Source: Gammaproteobacteria bacterium
GTDB lineage: Bacteria; Pseudomonadota; Gammaproteobacteria; JAADGQ01
Direction of reading: 5' to 3'
NCBI GenBank assembly: GCA_021648145.1
Contig: JAKITI010000014.1
Span: 22,011-86,010, forward strand
DNA length: 64,000 nucleotides
The translations under genes were made by a program, and so were the position numbers. The notes under the pieces were generated by a model. That model made no database searches. It was given only the letters and a program-made list of their open reading frames with translations, and had not been told where the DNA came from. Every line of letters starts with the position of its first letter. Positions within the stretch are counted from its first letter, which is position 1. Shown here one piece after another: positions 28,951-37,966 of the stretch.

Positions 28951-29628
28951 TTACTTTTGTTGAAACTGAGATTTCACTCGATGAACCACTTGTATCAAAA
29001 GTTCCATCATGTTGGTTTGCCATTTGTTGCGGACACCTCCTGACTGAGTTCCTATTGAAGTCTCTTCTAAACGTTTTTTTCCTGAAATCATGCTCCGAAT
29101 AAGACTTTCTTGATGTTGAAAACTGGCGAGTAAAACACCAGCGACATGAAGCACGATAAGCAGAACCGTGAAGTTTGCAAAAAACTCATGAAGCTCTTCA
29201 AAGAGATCTTCAGATGCACCGCCTAAGTAGAACCCGATATTAGCGAAAGGGCCGGCGGCTTCTTCAACTCCATAGAGAGCCAATCCCAATACGCCAGTCA
29301 GAGTAATGCTGACCATCAGCGCAATTACCATCAGGCCACCCGCGGGGTTATGCCCCAAGTAACGGCGTGGGTGAAAAGTGAAGATGCTTTTAATATATTG
29401 TTTAACCTCAGCAGGGCTTTTTACAAAATTGGTGAAGCGCGCGTGCTTTGTGCCAATGAATCCCCAGATCACTCGAACAGCGATCAGCCCAAATATGTAA
29501 TAACCTGCATAAACGTGCAGCGTTAAAAAATCATCGTCGGTGAGGTACGCAATCATGAAGCTGAGAACCAGACTCCAATGGAAAAACCGTACTAATGGAT
29601 CCCAGACTTTAACCCATTGTTGTGCCAT
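28951..29628 (-). CDS. Cytochrome b561-type membrane protein
   Basis: This is a 225-residue four-helix membrane cytochrome b. Candidate heme ligands are His17 (VRFFHWSLV), the His in LTLHVYAGYY, and His in ELHEFFANF and IVLHVAGVLL. WGFIGTKHARFTNF is typical of the Ni/Fe-hydrogenase b-type cytochrome family. It likely exchanges electrons between quinol and the diheme cytochrome encoded next. AGGAG lies about 8 bases before the ATG. It is the first gene of a run: b561-DHC-PepSY-regulator-kinase. Confidence 0.9.
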   Translation of the reverse strand: MAQQWVKVWDPLVRFFHWSLVLSFMIAYLTDDDFLTLHVYAGYYIFGLIAVRVIWGFIGTKHARFTNFVKSPAEVKQYIKSIFTFHPRRYLGHNPAGGLMVIALMVSITLTGVLGLALYGVEEAAGPFANIGFYLGGASEDLFEELHEFFANFTVLLIVLHVAGVLLASFQHQESLIRSMISGKKRLEETSIGTQSGGVRNKWQTNMMELLIQVVHRVKSQFQQK

Positions 29629-29677
29629 ATCTATTCTCCTCTTACTGTCATATTGAGGACTAAGATAAAACAGTTAC

Positions 29678-29694
29678 CTGAAATGAAGCTGAAA
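29678..29694. promoter_or_regulatory. Direct repeat CTGAAA-N5-CTGAAA, candidate response-regulator site
   Basis: Two exact CTGAAA hexamers are spaced 11 bp apart, one helical turn, 50-66 bases upstream of the cytochrome b561 start. This spacing is usual for OmpR/PhoP-family sites. The regulator encoded four genes downstream in the same run is the obvious candidate. Confidence 0.4.
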
Positions 29695-29808
29695 AGTATG
29701 ACGGCTTGTGATATTAATTTCGAAACACAAAATCAAGCGTTCGTAATTATTTTTATTTGAAGTTATATTGGGTTACCACGCTGGGCTGTCTATGTAGAAA
29801 ATAGTCTT

Positions 29809-30798
29809 TCAGGGGATGAATATTTCACTGCTTTCTGAATATATTCGGTAACGCCACAAATGTTGCCAAAGAGTTTCGCCACAGAGCTCCATCAACACAG
29901 CCTGATCCATCTGAAAATAGTCCTGATACTTTAATAATATTTGAAGCTGAGAAAGCGTTTTAGGCCCTACAATAACGCCTGAAACACCTCTAAAACTAAA
30001 AATCCATGCAAGAGTCAACACAGAGACGGGAATATTTTTTTGATCTGTCAATTGCTGAAGATTATCCAGCCAACATCGAATTTCTGAAGAGTGATAATAA
30101 GCATTGCTGCGACGAAAATCTTTTTTACCCAGAAAATCCAACCCCGCTGAACTTTTCCCATCACCGAGCAACCCTTGCTCTAATGGCGAATAAGCCAAGT
30201 GATGACAGCGCTGCTGTTGTTCACCGATACGCAAAATATCATCGCTACGATGAATGGGATTATGGTGCACCTGATGTGCTATTCGGGCAAATTCAAGAAT
30301 ATGCGATTCAACCTGCTGTGCTGTTAAATTACACGCACCCCAATGACGAATCAGGCCTTCTTGCTGAAATTCGCGCAATGCGTCCAAACTATCACTTATC
30401 GGCACCTTTGGGTCGGGCCAGTGTAGCTGGTATAAGTCCAGATAGTCAGTACGTAATCGCTTTAGGCTTTGCTGCAAACTTTGACGTAAAGACTCGGGGC
30501 TGGCTCGATGAAAAACATTGCGCCCCTGCCATTCCAAGCCACCTTTACTGGAAATAAATATTGATTCGCGATGATGCCTGGCTAAATTTACAAGCAGTTT
30601 TTCCGATTTTCCATGCGCATAAAATCCCGCCGTATCAAAATGTCGAATACCAGCTTCAAACGCTGAGTCAAGCAGTGCCTGTGCATCTCGCGCATCACAA
30701 AAACCAAAGCCTTCGCCCCCCATGCTCCATGTACCCAGCCACAACCGTGGCAATACAGCACCTTGGCTCTGCAATGGCATGAAAGGCAATGATGCCAC
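29809..30798 (-). CDS. Aldo/keto reductase
   Basis: This is a 329-residue TIM-barrel NAD(P)H oxidoreductase. The catalytic tetrad region is visible: Asp in HFDTAGFYAHGKSE with Tyr nearby, Lys in FISSKGGLEW and His in LYQLHWPDP. The C-terminal cofactor block is GVIVGPKTLSQL. The substrate is unknown. It follows the SPL-family gene by 5 bases, so it probably belongs to the DUF1415-ParB-SPL-AKR run. Confidence 0.88.
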   Translation of the reverse strand: MASLPFMPLQSQGAVLPRLWLGTWSMGGEGFGFCDARDAQALLDSAFEAGIRHFDTAGFYAHGKSEKLLVNLARHHRESIFISSKGGLEWQGRNVFHRASPESLRQSLQQSLKRLRTDYLDLYQLHWPDPKVPISDSLDALREFQQEGLIRHWGACNLTAQQVESHILEFARIAHQVHHNPIHRSDDILRIGEQQQRCHHLAYSPLEQGLLGDGKSSAGLDFLGKKDFRRSNAYYHSSEIRCWLDNLQQLTDQKNIPVSVLTLAWIFSFRGVSGVIVGPKTLSQLQILLKYQDYFQMDQAVLMELCGETLWQHLWRYRIYSESSEIFIP

Positions 30799-30803
30799 AG
30801 CTA

Positions 30804-31925
30804 TTATACTTTCGAGCTTTCGTACAATTCTCGCTCAGGCGCCTGATGCACCAAATCTGGAAAACGGCGGTAGAGCGACTCTGTCATCAAAAAATCAAGA
30901 TGTTCTGCAGAGTCAGGGCTGGTTCCAAACACTTTTTTCCACATATCCCACCGCTCCATACAGAGGTATACATAAGGTTCATCACCGCCATAACGACGAA
31001 TCAGCTGATACACATGTTGATACATCGCACTGCGCAGTGGTTTGATATAACGCATTTTACCATCATCACCCAACACCATTTCAGCCGATGTCATACGGCT
31101 TTTGGGGAAGTTATGTTCCATTGATTTTTTCATTTCAGGATTAAAACGCAAACTGCCAATCGAAATCCATGCCACCTGTTTTGGCGAAACCATTTGAAAT
31201 AGTTGCTCAATCAACGATTCATAACCGGCTTGCCAACCTTCATGCAAAATCATCGGGTCAAAATGAATCGCGACAAGATAACCATCATCTGTAACTTTTT
31301 TAATCGCTTCCAGACGTGCTTGCAATGATGCCGTTTTGAGCTCTTCCGCTGTAATCACCGCTTGCGGATTTAAGCTCCATGCAATCACAACACGCTGGCC
31401 GTGATCCAGCCCCAACAAACTATCTACATGTGCTGATTTTGTTTTCAGCTCCAACAAGCAGTTTTTCATCGGCTGAACAGCTCGCACTAAATCGGCAGAC
31501 GCATGTGTTTGAGGCTCAATCGCGAGGCTGTCGCCAAGCTCCCAGGTTCCAAAACGAAAAAATCGCCATGGCTCTTCGGCAGCTCGTTTTTTAACATCCG
31601 CTAATAAAGCAGCAGTATCTGCAACAACAGAAGTCGTGGTATCCGTTAAATAGTTCTGTAAAAAACAGTAAGAACAATCATAAGGACAGTTGCTAACAGA
31701 AGGCAGCACATAAACATTGCAGCAAATATATTGGTCGCTATGTGAAGCACACCGACTGAATGCATTGCCTTTTTTTTCTGTAATGGCAATAATTTTTTTA
31801 CCATCACGATAATCCGATAAATTTGGAGCAGCATCGACCTCAGCCACATTATCGCTGACTTGTAAAAAATGCTTGGCAATCGCACTGTCCTGCTGACCTT
31901 TTTCGATATAACCTTTGTATTTCAT
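30804..31925 (-). CDS. SPL-family radical SAM protein
   Basis: This is a 373-residue protein related to spore photoproduct lyase. The radical SAM cluster motif is CPYDCSYCFLQNYL (CxxxCxxC). A Cys-containing stretch CASHSDQYICCNVY precedes it, as in this family. Spore photoproduct lyase repairs UV thymine dimers in spores; this organism is not expected to sporulate, so the role is probably different DNA or nucleotide repair, or unknown. It lies 12 bases after the ParB-like gene and 5 before the aldo/keto reductase. Confidence 0.85.
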   Translation of the reverse strand: MKYKGYIEKGQQDSAIAKHFLQVSDNVAEVDAAPNLSDYRDGKKIIAITEKKGNAFSRCASHSDQYICCNVYVLPSVSNCPYDCSYCFLQNYLTDTTTSVVADTAALLADVKKRAAEEPWRFFRFGTWELGDSLAIEPQTHASADLVRAVQPMKNCLLELKTKSAHVDSLLGLDHGQRVVIAWSLNPQAVITAEELKTASLQARLEAIKKVTDDGYLVAIHFDPMILHEGWQAGYESLIEQLFQMVSPKQVAWISIGSLRFNPEMKKSMEHNFPKSRMTSAEMVLGDDGKMRYIKPLRSAMYQHVYQLIRRYGGDEPYVYLCMERWDMWKKVFGTSPDSAEHLDFLMTESLYRRFPDLVHQAPERELYESSKV

Positions 31926-31937
31926 ATATTCAACAAT

Positions 31938-32927
31938 TTATAAGTGCCTAAACAGCTCTTGAACACCTTGATTTACCTCACCAGACTGCAAGCGTTCAAC
32001 CACTTCTTGCCACTCTTCAGGCTCTTTCACGGCAAACATCATTTTGAGTTCACGATTTTCCAGCGTCGAATCCCAGACTAAATTTGCGGAAGGCGGTAAC
32101 TTCATTGCAGCTTTTGACTCCACCATTTCCTGATTGATTTTAGTCAACAGTGGATAACGACGCAAACGAATCAATTGGCGCAGTTGTTTTGTTTTTTCTT
32201 GTGGACTCAAGTTTGAACTCAATAGTGAAAAAACTTCATGATCCTGACGGAATTCATCAATCGTCAACTCATGAGCTCGCAAGTGATCTTTCAACGATTC
32301 ACACAATTCGTTGACAACGGCCGCTGTTAGAAAAAGCTGTGGCCGCCATGAAAAAACCAGATCAACAACGCCCGATGGATGGCGAGTTAAGTGGTAACAC
32401 TGTTTCATAGAAAAGCTTTTTTCACCGCAAAATCCCAGTACGACCTCAGGAAGTTTTGCAATACTTTCCAAACGCCTTAAAACTCGATCATGCGCATCCA
32501 GACCCAGTGCGGGCAAAAAAAGTTCTAATATCTGCTCGCGAGAAACACCCGACTGTATCGCTGAGACAACACAGCGCAACTTATCAACAAACCGGCTTTC
32601 TCTATTTAGCCCAGACTCATGCAAAGCAATATTAAAAACACTCGCATCACAACAGTCATCATCCAGCTCACTTTCCAATAAAACAGTGCATGATACCAAA
32701 CTGATTTTGTTTTCAATTAAATAGGCCAGTCGCTTAAAACCATCCACCAAATGATATTGGCCTGAAACTTTTTTAACCAAGAGCGGCTGCAATACCCCCA
32801 GCCTCTGAAAAGTACTTTCAAGCGGTGCATGATGAAGCTTGATTTCACTCCATTGAAACAGACGATTGAAGCGATACAAAGAGTCTTCAAGAGCAATTTT
32901 TAAAACAGGAATCTCGAAAACATTCAT
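31938..32927 (-). CDS. ParB-like nuclease-fold protein, not a partition gene
   Basis: This is a protein of about 329 residues with a ParB/Sulfiredoxin-type N-terminal domain (LHHAPLESTFQRLGVLQPL, LVDGFKRLAYLI). A helix-turn-helix-like middle follows (SREQILELFLPALG, FSMKQCYHLTRHP). The start at 32927 shares one base with the stop of the upstream gene (TAATG). The context has no parA, so chromosome partition is unlikely. The SPL-family gene is 12 bases downstream, and coexpression suggests a joint role. ParB-type folds bind CTP or DNA, but nothing here decides which. Confidence 0.75.
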   Translation of the reverse strand: MNVFEIPVLKIALEDSLYRFNRLFQWSEIKLHHAPLESTFQRLGVLQPLLVKKVSGQYHLVDGFKRLAYLIENKISLVSCTVLLESELDDDCCDASVFNIALHESGLNRESRFVDKLRCVVSAIQSGVSREQILELFLPALGLDAHDRVLRRLESIAKLPEVVLGFCGEKSFSMKQCYHLTRHPSGVVDLVFSWRPQLFLTAAVVNELCESLKDHLRAHELTIDEFRQDHEVFSLLSSNLSPQEKTKQLRQLIRLRRYPLLTKINQEMVESKAAMKLPPSANLVWDSTLENRELKMMFAVKEPEEWQEVVERLQSGEVNQGVQELFRHL

Positions 32928-33481
32928 TATGATGACTTGCATGCAGCCCACTGCCGCTGCACCTCTTCCAGACCCATCTCCGCCAGCAGTTTCATATTGT
33001 TTTCAGGAATGACATCCACATCGGGATAACTTTCACGCGCCTCTTCGATGCTTTTTTCCAGGATCAAGTGAAACATGGGATAAAGTGAACGGTTAGTATA
33101 ATTACGCACATCATCCGCCTCCAAATCGGAAAATTGATAGTCAGGATGGAAGCTGGCGATTTGTATCGTACCCTCAAGATTAAACTGCTTTATCAAAGCA
33201 TCAGCGATATTAAGGAACTGATTGTAATCGTCAAAACGATGAAAATAGTTGGGAGTCACAAGAAGAGTCGTCTCCAATTTTTCACGATCAGCACCGCGAA
33301 GCTGTTTCAGCTCATCAATCAAAGCCTCTACGATTGCATCCTCTTGAGCCGCCATACAAACATGATAACGAATCACATCGTTACGAAAAGGTTTATAAGC
33401 AAAAGGACACAAGTTATGACGTATTACAATATCTTGCACCCATTGACGTGTTTGAGTGACCACCTGATTTTCAGTTAACAT
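32927..33481 (-). CDS. DUF1415 family protein
   Basis: This is a 184-residue cytoplasmic protein. It begins MLTENQVVTQTRQWVQDIVI and contains RHNLCPFAYKPF, a conserved block of DUF1415. Other blocks are VTPNYFHRFDDYNQFL and IQIASFHPDYQF. No function is known for the family. It heads the run that includes the ParB-like and SPL-family genes. Confidence 0.85.
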   Translation of the reverse strand: MLTENQVVTQTRQWVQDIVIRHNLCPFAYKPFRNDVIRYHVCMAAQEDAIVEALIDELKQLRGADREKLETTLLVTPNYFHRFDDYNQFLNIADALIKQFNLEGTIQIASFHPDYQFSDLEADDVRNYTNRSLYPMFHLILEKSIEEARESYPDVDVIPENNMKLLAEMGLEEVQRQWAACKSS

Positions 33482-33615
33482 GACTAAACTCCATATTGTC
33501 CTCCCGCCCCCTCAATAGTACCCAAGGATAACTCTTGCGACTCACCTGAAGTGGAAGATGGAAATAAAACAAGTCAACTCTGCATAGATATAAAATTTAC
33601 GAGCCCTAAGTACTT

Positions 33616-34671
33616 TCAAAAATACTCAGTGTAACGTTTATACAATTGTTCTGCCTTGTGCCCCCCTTTTGGGGTCATATACTCAGGAATACTAAAGGCA
33701 ATATTCTTTTCAGAGTATTGTGCCGCAATCGAAAGTTGCTGAATAATTCTTTCCAGCGGTGCAGGGACTGCCTGAAATGGCTGATTGTCGATTGGAATAC
33801 CTGCAATTTGTGTGAAAGTTTCGATAATAGCTTGTAACTCAGTTCCTGTTGCTAAAGCGGCATTGCGCATCGCCTTAAGATAGTGGTGCAAGTTGTCTAA
33901 CTGCAGTTTGTTTACACCAATTCCATCTTGAAACAGCACCGTATCAACATTGGCGCGAACAAGTAACTCACTCCAAAATGTTTGAAAACTGTCAGGACTC
34001 AAAGCACCATTTGAAAAACCGGATAAAGCAACTTGCTTGTCAGGGGTTAAAACCCGTAAGTGTTTAGTCAATTTTTCCAGATAATGAAACAACACTTGTT
34101 GCGATTCAAAACTACGCCAATTTATATCATCAATTTCTTCTGAAATATACCACCCCTTGAATGAAGAGTATTTCGTTGCCAATGGGCGCATTTCACTTGC
34201 AGCCAAAGACGAGCGCTCATAAAAATTATTGAAATACACTTCAAGATCTTGTGGTTCACTACCCACTTTCGCCCAATATTGGGTGTCATAGGCCAAGCCA
34301 ACAAGTACATCTATATTATGTTCATCGGCTAGCTTGAGAACTATTTCCAAGGGGTGTTTCGGTAAATGTGAATAGTGTGGTGATGGGTAAAATGCAATAT
34401 CATCAATCACAGACCATTGAATAATAATCTGAGACAGTTGGAGTGCACTAAAGTCATCAAATAATTCATGCCAATCACTCTTTGTCCAGTCACCATGATG
34501 CGAAAGCAACTGGACGAATGTTCCTTGTAGACGTGGAGCAGGCACTTCATCACTTTTAGCAATAATAGGAGCGGCTAAAAAAAGCATGCCTACAATGACG
34601 CTCACAAACAATAGACCCCGTCTATTGTTCAACTTAGTGAATAACCTTCGATTATCAGTATTGTAAGACAC
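33616..34671 (-). CDS. Exported DUF4434 protein, glycoside-hydrolase-like
   Basis: This is a 351-residue secreted protein. A signal anchor or peptide lies at about residues 20-38 (LLFVSVIVGMLFLAAPIIA). The rest fits DUF4434, a TIM-barrel resembling glycoside hydrolases: LQGTFVQLLSHHGDW, WSVIDDIAFYPSP, DVLVGLAYDTQYW, GWYISEEIDDINW. The acidic residues in the last block could be catalytic. The start is GTG 34671, overlapping the NfrA-like gene by 17 bases. I recall that the E. coli nfrA-nfrB-ybcH operon carries a similar third gene, but I could not check. The role is likely polysaccharide trimming. Confidence 0.78.
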   Translation of the reverse strand: MSYNTDNRRLFTKLNNRRGLLFVSVIVGMLFLAAPIIAKSDEVPAPRLQGTFVQLLSHHGDWTKSDWHELFDDFSALQLSQIIIQWSVIDDIAFYPSPHYSHLPKHPLEIVLKLADEHNIDVLVGLAYDTQYWAKVGSEPQDLEVYFNNFYERSSLAASEMRPLATKYSSFKGWYISEEIDDINWRSFESQQVLFHYLEKLTKHLRVLTPDKQVALSGFSNGALSPDSFQTFWSELLVRANVDTVLFQDGIGVNKLQLDNLHHYLKAMRNAALATGTELQAIIETFTQIAGIPIDNQPFQAVPAPLERIIQQLSIAAQYSEKNIAFSIPEYMTPKGGHKAEQLYKRYTEYF

Positions 34672-37600
34672 CAGTTATCATCCAGCCAGAAGCGTAGTTT
34701 TCAATTTCACCTTTATACTGAATCCGTAATTCAGCAGATGACGTATCTGCTTGATACTGGCTTCCACCAAACAGATATTTCATAGATATACCCAGCCCAG
34801 CCTCTGCATATGAACCATTATTAATATCAGGATTTTGATATTGTCCATTTGCTACGAGGTGTGGTGACACAGAGAGACCTGAACCCAGTTGAATTTCTTT
34901 TCCGAACCCAGCTTCCCAAGAAAATATTTGTTCTGTAGAGCTGCGTCTGAAAATCCCAAAATCACCATAAAGGGATAAATAGTAATAATCATCATCACTC
35001 TTTATATCACCGATAAACTTTTTATTCCAGGAGTATTGGGCACGAGCAAGCCAGTCATCTATAGAATTGTCACCAATTTCAAAAAGCTTTTCAATGCCAA
35101 AAAATAGACCATGCTTTCTCAACGGCTTATAACGCAAGCCGATACCGCCCTGTAAAGAGTCATTATTTAACCTAAGTGTTTTCGGTGCTGTATTCCACAA
35201 AACACGAGCAAATAGTTGAAAAACACGGTCATCACGAAAACCAATAACAGGAGGTTGGTAAGTAAAGTTAACTCCACCTTGCGAAGGTATCGCACCTCCG
35301 CCAAGAGAAGGAGATACAGCCCCCTGCTCGCTTATATTTGAGCGATACACTTGGTAAAAAGAAAAGTCATAACGATTCGTGATCTTGCTGATCTCCCTTC
35401 GCATGACATCACTTTCTAAATTTTTCTGCTCATCACTCGCCTGACTATCAACTCCCTGTTTGAACCAGCGTACTGCTCCATCATTATTCATATTTCGAGC
35501 TTGTGCATAGCCCAGATTCTGATAAATTTGAGGAAAGCTAGGTTCACGCTTAACGATACCTTCAAATAACCTTCCCGCTTCATCATAGCGCTCCTCGTTC
35601 ATGAGGAGATACCCTAAAGATGCGGCATACTGGCTGTTATCTGGTTTTCCAGATGCTGCTTGCTCGAGGTAATGGGTCGCTTTTTCGATATCGCCCAGTC
35701 TCCTGTAATAGGTAGCAAGCCGATATTGCTGCTTAGCTGAGCTGCTTAAGCTTTCCGCCCTTAATAACGCATTTATTGCAGATACATATTGCTCCTTTTC
35801 AGCATATATCAATGCCAGTTGATTTAAGCGATTCAACTGTAATTTACGGGTTAATACTTTTCCATCAAGACCTTCTAAGTCTTGCTGTGCTTTATCGAAA
35901 TTACCGACCAAGCGATACAGACTGCTGCGATTTAAGATCACCTCATTATCATCACGATAGCTTAAAGATTTATCCAGAGCCTTGATCGAATCTCTATGTT
36001 GACCGACACCCGCATACAAATACCCCAATTCACCGTATAAACTTCCTAACTCAACTTGCGTCAATTGTTCAGGGTTAGCTAAAGCTTTGTTCATATATTT
36101 CACTGCTTCAGCATCATCCCCCAATTGTTTATAAGAAAATGCCATATAAAGAAAAGTCCGTGAATTATCGTTCTGCATTGTTGAGACGACTTGAAACTGC
36201 TCCAGTGCAGACATCCACTTCTTCTGCTGATAAAGCGAAACACCCAATGCCTGGTGTGCGTAAGCAAGACGCCCTTGATCGCTTTGATTGGTATCAACCT
36301 TTAACGCTTTATTAAACCAGTCAATGGCTATTTCATAATTTGCCTGCTCTTGAGCTATATCTGCCATCGCCCACATTGGTACCGTACTTGATGAATTCGA
36401 TTTGAGTGCAGCCTGATAGTGTTTATCAGCTTTGATCCAGTCTTTACGCTGTTTTGCCAAATACCCTAACGCAATATGAGCATCATATTTTTGAGGGTTA
36501 CTTTGAGCCAAGTTTATACTTCTTGAAAATGCGTGTTCTGCTTGATTCATTTGTCCAATATGGAAGTAAGCGTACCCAAGCCCCATTCTCACTCGGTAAA
36601 GTGTTTCTCTGTTTTTTATTTTCTCAAGGAGCTTGGTATATTCCTGAATTGCAGAAGGGTACCGCTTTTGGCTATATAGCGCATGAGCCAAAAACTCACG
36701 ATCAGCACGATCCTCTTTGTCACTCAGCGCTTTGCGTATCCAATGCACTGCTTTACCATATTTTTTTTGCTGGTACGCCAGATTAGCAACCTCACGAATA
36801 GCCCGTCTGTTTTTTGGTGCAAGGCTCGCCGCAGAAATAAAATAGTTTTCTGCCTCCTGCCTGCTTTTTCGTTTTTTTGCAATTTCGCCTAATGCCATTA
36901 GAACTGAAAATTTATCCTGATTTTCTACTGCCAATTGATAGGCCTGCACATAGGCAGATGTCGCTTCATTTAATTGTTTGAGCTCATAATAAAGAACACC
37001 TAAACGGTAATAATATTTAAAATTTACTGTACTTTCAGTGATCTGATGATGCACTGACAATGCTTTCACATACCTCTTTTGACTGACTAAGAGATCTACA
37101 ATCATATTCAAAGAAAACTGACGGTCACTCTGACTGGCTTGTTGATGCATTGAAATCATCTCAAGAACACTTACAGCCTCATTGGTGCGGTTGAGGTGTT
37201 GGTAGGCATACGCCTGATATTTTAATGTTTCATAACTATCTGGCTGATCTTCAAGAAGAGTATTTGCAGCATTGATGACTTCCCTGTATTTTTCTTGTTT
37301 ATAAAGAACAATTATATAACTCAAACGTGCAGCCACATCCTGTGGGTAAATAGCCAGATACTTCTCCAGCTCTCCTGATGCTTCCTTATATTTTTTTTGA
37401 CCTAAAAAGATATCTACAGACATATTTAAGGCAAACTGGCGGTTTTCCATGCTCATCGAGCCACTTTTTTCAATCATATTTATAGCACTCACAGCCTCCT
37501 CAAGACGATTAAGGTGCTGATAGGCGTACGCCTGATATTTCAATGCTTCATAATTATCAGGTTGCTCCTCAAGAAGAGTATTCGTCGCATTAATAACTGA

Positions 37601-37966
37601 TTCGTACTCTTTCAGCTTATAAAGAACAATCACATAGCTCAGTCGTGCGCCCACATCCTGCGGGTCAATAGCTAAATACCGCTCTAATTCCCCTAAAGCT
37701 TTTGAATAATTTTCAGATTCAATTAATCGATAAGCACGATCCAGATGTGGATAACTACGAAAATGCCGAATTTGCTGTTTTAACCAGCTTTCCTCAGAAA
37801 CACTATGCCTCTGGCTTTCAATAAAACCTTCACCAAATACGGGCTCGTCGGCCGCATAGCCTAGTTTGCTGAATATATGGCACAGAGATAAAATAACCAC
37901 CAACACTAAAGAAAAAGAGCTTGGTTTACGCACTGACATTAGTATATTACGGCTCATTTTCATCAT
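34655..37966 (-). CDS. NfrA-like TPR and outer-membrane beta-barrel protein
   Basis: This is a 1103-residue exported protein. A signal sequence is followed by about 20 tetratricopeptide repeats (about residues 70-880), then a C-terminal region of alternating beta strands (QGGIGLRYKPLRKHGLFFG, ... ASGWMITGVLQY) ending in an aromatic, as outer-membrane barrels do. This matches NfrA, the phage N4 receptor of E. coli that exports a WecB-dependent glycan, and is analogous to BcsC and PgaA. Residues about 68-173 are duplicated at 174-279 (106-residue unit). It overlaps the NfrB-like gene by 4 bases, so the two are coupled. The likely role is exporting the polymer across the outer membrane. Confidence 0.82.
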   Translation of the reverse strand: MMKMSRNILMSVRKPSSFSLVLVVILSLCHIFSKLGYAADEPVFGEGFIESQRHSVSEESWLKQQIRHFRSYPHLDRAYRLIESENYSKALGELERYLAIDPQDVGARLSYVIVLYKLKEYESVINATNTLLEEQPDNYEALKYQAYAYQHLNRLEEAVSAINMIEKSGSMSMENRQFALNMSVDIFLGQKKYKEASGELEKYLAIYPQDVAARLSYIIVLYKQEKYREVINAANTLLEDQPDSYETLKYQAYAYQHLNRTNEAVSVLEMISMHQQASQSDRQFSLNMIVDLLVSQKRYVKALSVHHQITESTVNFKYYYRLGVLYYELKQLNEATSAYVQAYQLAVENQDKFSVLMALGEIAKKRKSRQEAENYFISAASLAPKNRRAIREVANLAYQQKKYGKAVHWIRKALSDKEDRADREFLAHALYSQKRYPSAIQEYTKLLEKIKNRETLYRVRMGLGYAYFHIGQMNQAEHAFSRSINLAQSNPQKYDAHIALGYLAKQRKDWIKADKHYQAALKSNSSSTVPMWAMADIAQEQANYEIAIDWFNKALKVDTNQSDQGRLAYAHQALGVSLYQQKKWMSALEQFQVVSTMQNDNSRTFLYMAFSYKQLGDDAEAVKYMNKALANPEQLTQVELGSLYGELGYLYAGVGQHRDSIKALDKSLSYRDDNEVILNRSSLYRLVGNFDKAQQDLEGLDGKVLTRKLQLNRLNQLALIYAEKEQYVSAINALLRAESLSSSAKQQYRLATYYRRLGDIEKATHYLEQAASGKPDNSQYAASLGYLLMNEERYDEAGRLFEGIVKREPSFPQIYQNLGYAQARNMNNDGAVRWFKQGVDSQASDEQKNLESDVMRREISKITNRYDFSFYQVYRSNISEQGAVSPSLGGGAIPSQGGVNFTYQPPVIGFRDDRVFQLFARVLWNTAPKTLRLNNDSLQGGIGLRYKPLRKHGLFFGIEKLFEIGDNSIDDWLARAQYSWNKKFIGDIKSDDDYYYLSLYGDFGIFRRSSTEQIFSWEAGFGKEIQLGSGLSVSPHLVANGQYQNPDINNGSYAEAGLGISMKYLFGGSQYQADTSSAELRIQYKGEIENYASGWMITGVLQY

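Noticed and set aside
30866..30873. GGCGGTAG, an ops-like RfaH recruitment element
   Set aside because: It lies inside the SPL-family coding region on the non-transcribed sense and not upstream of the EPS genes.
31938..32927. ParB-like gene as part of a chromosome or plasmid partition system
   Set aside because: No parA or parS-like sites are near and the neighbours are a radical SAM enzyme and DUF1415.
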